Positions 63,715-64,000 of a DNA stretch of 64,000 nt are shown in pieces (the stretch's first letter is position 1; each line of letters opens with the position of its first letter). Both the position numbers and the translations under genes were made by a program. The notes beneath the pieces were generated by a model. The model did not search any database and was not told the origin of the DNA. It was given only the letters and a program-made list of their open reading frames with translations. The DNA is from Arenimonas maotaiensis (lineage in GTDB: Bacteria; Pseudomonadota; Gammaproteobacteria; Xanthomonadales; Xanthomonadaceae): the NCBI RefSeq assembly GCF_014638745.1, contig NZ_BMFO01000001.1:1-64000 (forward strand), given 5' to 3'.

Positions 63715-64000
63715 TGCTGGATCATGGCGATGTCGCCGTGATGGAAAGTGAAGTGCTGCCGGAAATGCAGATCCTCGTCGATATACCAGAGCCCAGGCCT
63801 GACTGGCTTATCAAACCGTTAGTTTCACTTTATCAGACTTGGAATACGTGGCTGCTGCATACGTTGCTGAGATCAGAATGCCGGAAGCGCCAGAGCGAGC
63901 AATACTGTTAGTGGCGTTAGCAGTCGCGAAGCCAAACGCGGAACGTGCTGCACGGGCAAGCATAATGACCATTCAGCCATTGTGTAATGGGCGAGAAATC
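63715..64000 (+). other. Sequence beyond the island border, gene remnant not identified
   Basis: From about 63,696 the plus strand reads EYIAALLDHGDVAVMESEVL ... PEPRPDWLIKPLVSLYQTWNTW and stops at 63,909-63,911. The composition looks like a true protein, but the part in front is the antisense of the permease, so this is at best a C-terminal fragment. A second open frame (about 63,806-64,000) runs off the window. I recognise neither. Confidence 0.35.

Noticed and set aside
63609-63911. Plus-strand frame of 100 residues as a complete gene
   Set aside because: Its first third is antisense to the permease; only the part after about 63,696 may be a true protein remnant.
29579-64000. Nitrite, nitric oxide or nitrous oxide reductase genes
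   Set aside because: Looked for the copper and heme motifs of NirK, NirS, NorB and NosZ. None is present, so full denitrification cannot be claimed from this window.

Overview
The window looks like the chromosome of a high-GC gammaproteobacterium, most likely of the Xanthomonadales type. The grounds are the housekeeping genes guaBA, folD, orn, ppsA/ppsR and tadA, an Oar-like TonB receptor and the codon use. It falls into two parts that differ visibly in base composition. Positions 1-29,570 are GC-rich core and lifestyle genes. Positions of about 29,570-63,710 have lower GC and carry an almost purely anaerobic gene set. All calls come from reading the sequence; no database search was possible.

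Left edge (1-530): the start of an IS3-family orfA, inserted in or next to the C-terminal end of a tyrosine recombinase. This is probably the worn edge of another mobile element lying mostly outside the window.

Core part (530-29,570): a glycosyltransferase-like protein, a persulfide-dioxygenase-like MBL hydrolase, an M48 protease with TPRs, a PuuB-like oxidase behind a sharp palindrome, an FMN glutamate-synthase-like protein, tRNA-Val, a Sel1-repeat protein, folD, guaB-guaA-tadA, orn, the divergent ppsA/ppsR pair, tRNA-Ala and tRNA-Glu. Then comes a tightly coupled five-gene operon on the minus strand (DUF819 membrane protein, NlpC/P60 peptidase, dipeptide epimerase, L,D-transpeptidase-fold protein, dicarboxylate/glutamate symporter). 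It reads as murein-peptide salvage. A TonB receptor and a D-Ala-D-Ala dipeptidase lie beside it.

Anaerobic island (about 29,570-63,710): it begins inside a truncated NAD(P)-binding oxidoreductase and ends inside a truncated TauE-like permease. It contains an FNR-type regulator with four cluster cysteines. Next are a tyrosine-decarboxylase-like PLP enzyme with a Cds1-like PLP enzyme and a small conserved protein, and a prephenate dehydrogenase-chorismate mutase fusion. The O2-independent ubiquinone genes ubiU and ubiV follow. A minus-strand operon carries DUF2249, a heme-copper-like membrane protein, a DGC protein, a chorismate mutase-UbiT fusion, nadA and nadB. An extra ubiD lies with an O-methyltransferase, followed by small thiol/metal proteins. 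The rest is a full nitrate-respiration block (narK2-narGHJI-ppiC-narK1-carbonic anhydrase) and a molybdopterin operon (moaA, moaC-mogA fusion, moeA, moaD, moaE, hypothetical). No nitrite, NO or N2O reductase is present, so the window alone supports nitrate-to-nitrite respiration.

Nine FNR/DNR-type palindromes (TTGAY-N4-RTCAA, eight perfect) sit in front of the transcription units, so the island reads as one regulon. The most interesting point is that chorismate mutase domains are fused to UbiT and placed next to ubiUV. Prephenate, their product, is a plausible oxygen-atom donor for U32-family hydroxylases, so the island may encode a dedicated prephenate supply for anaerobic quinone hydroxylation.
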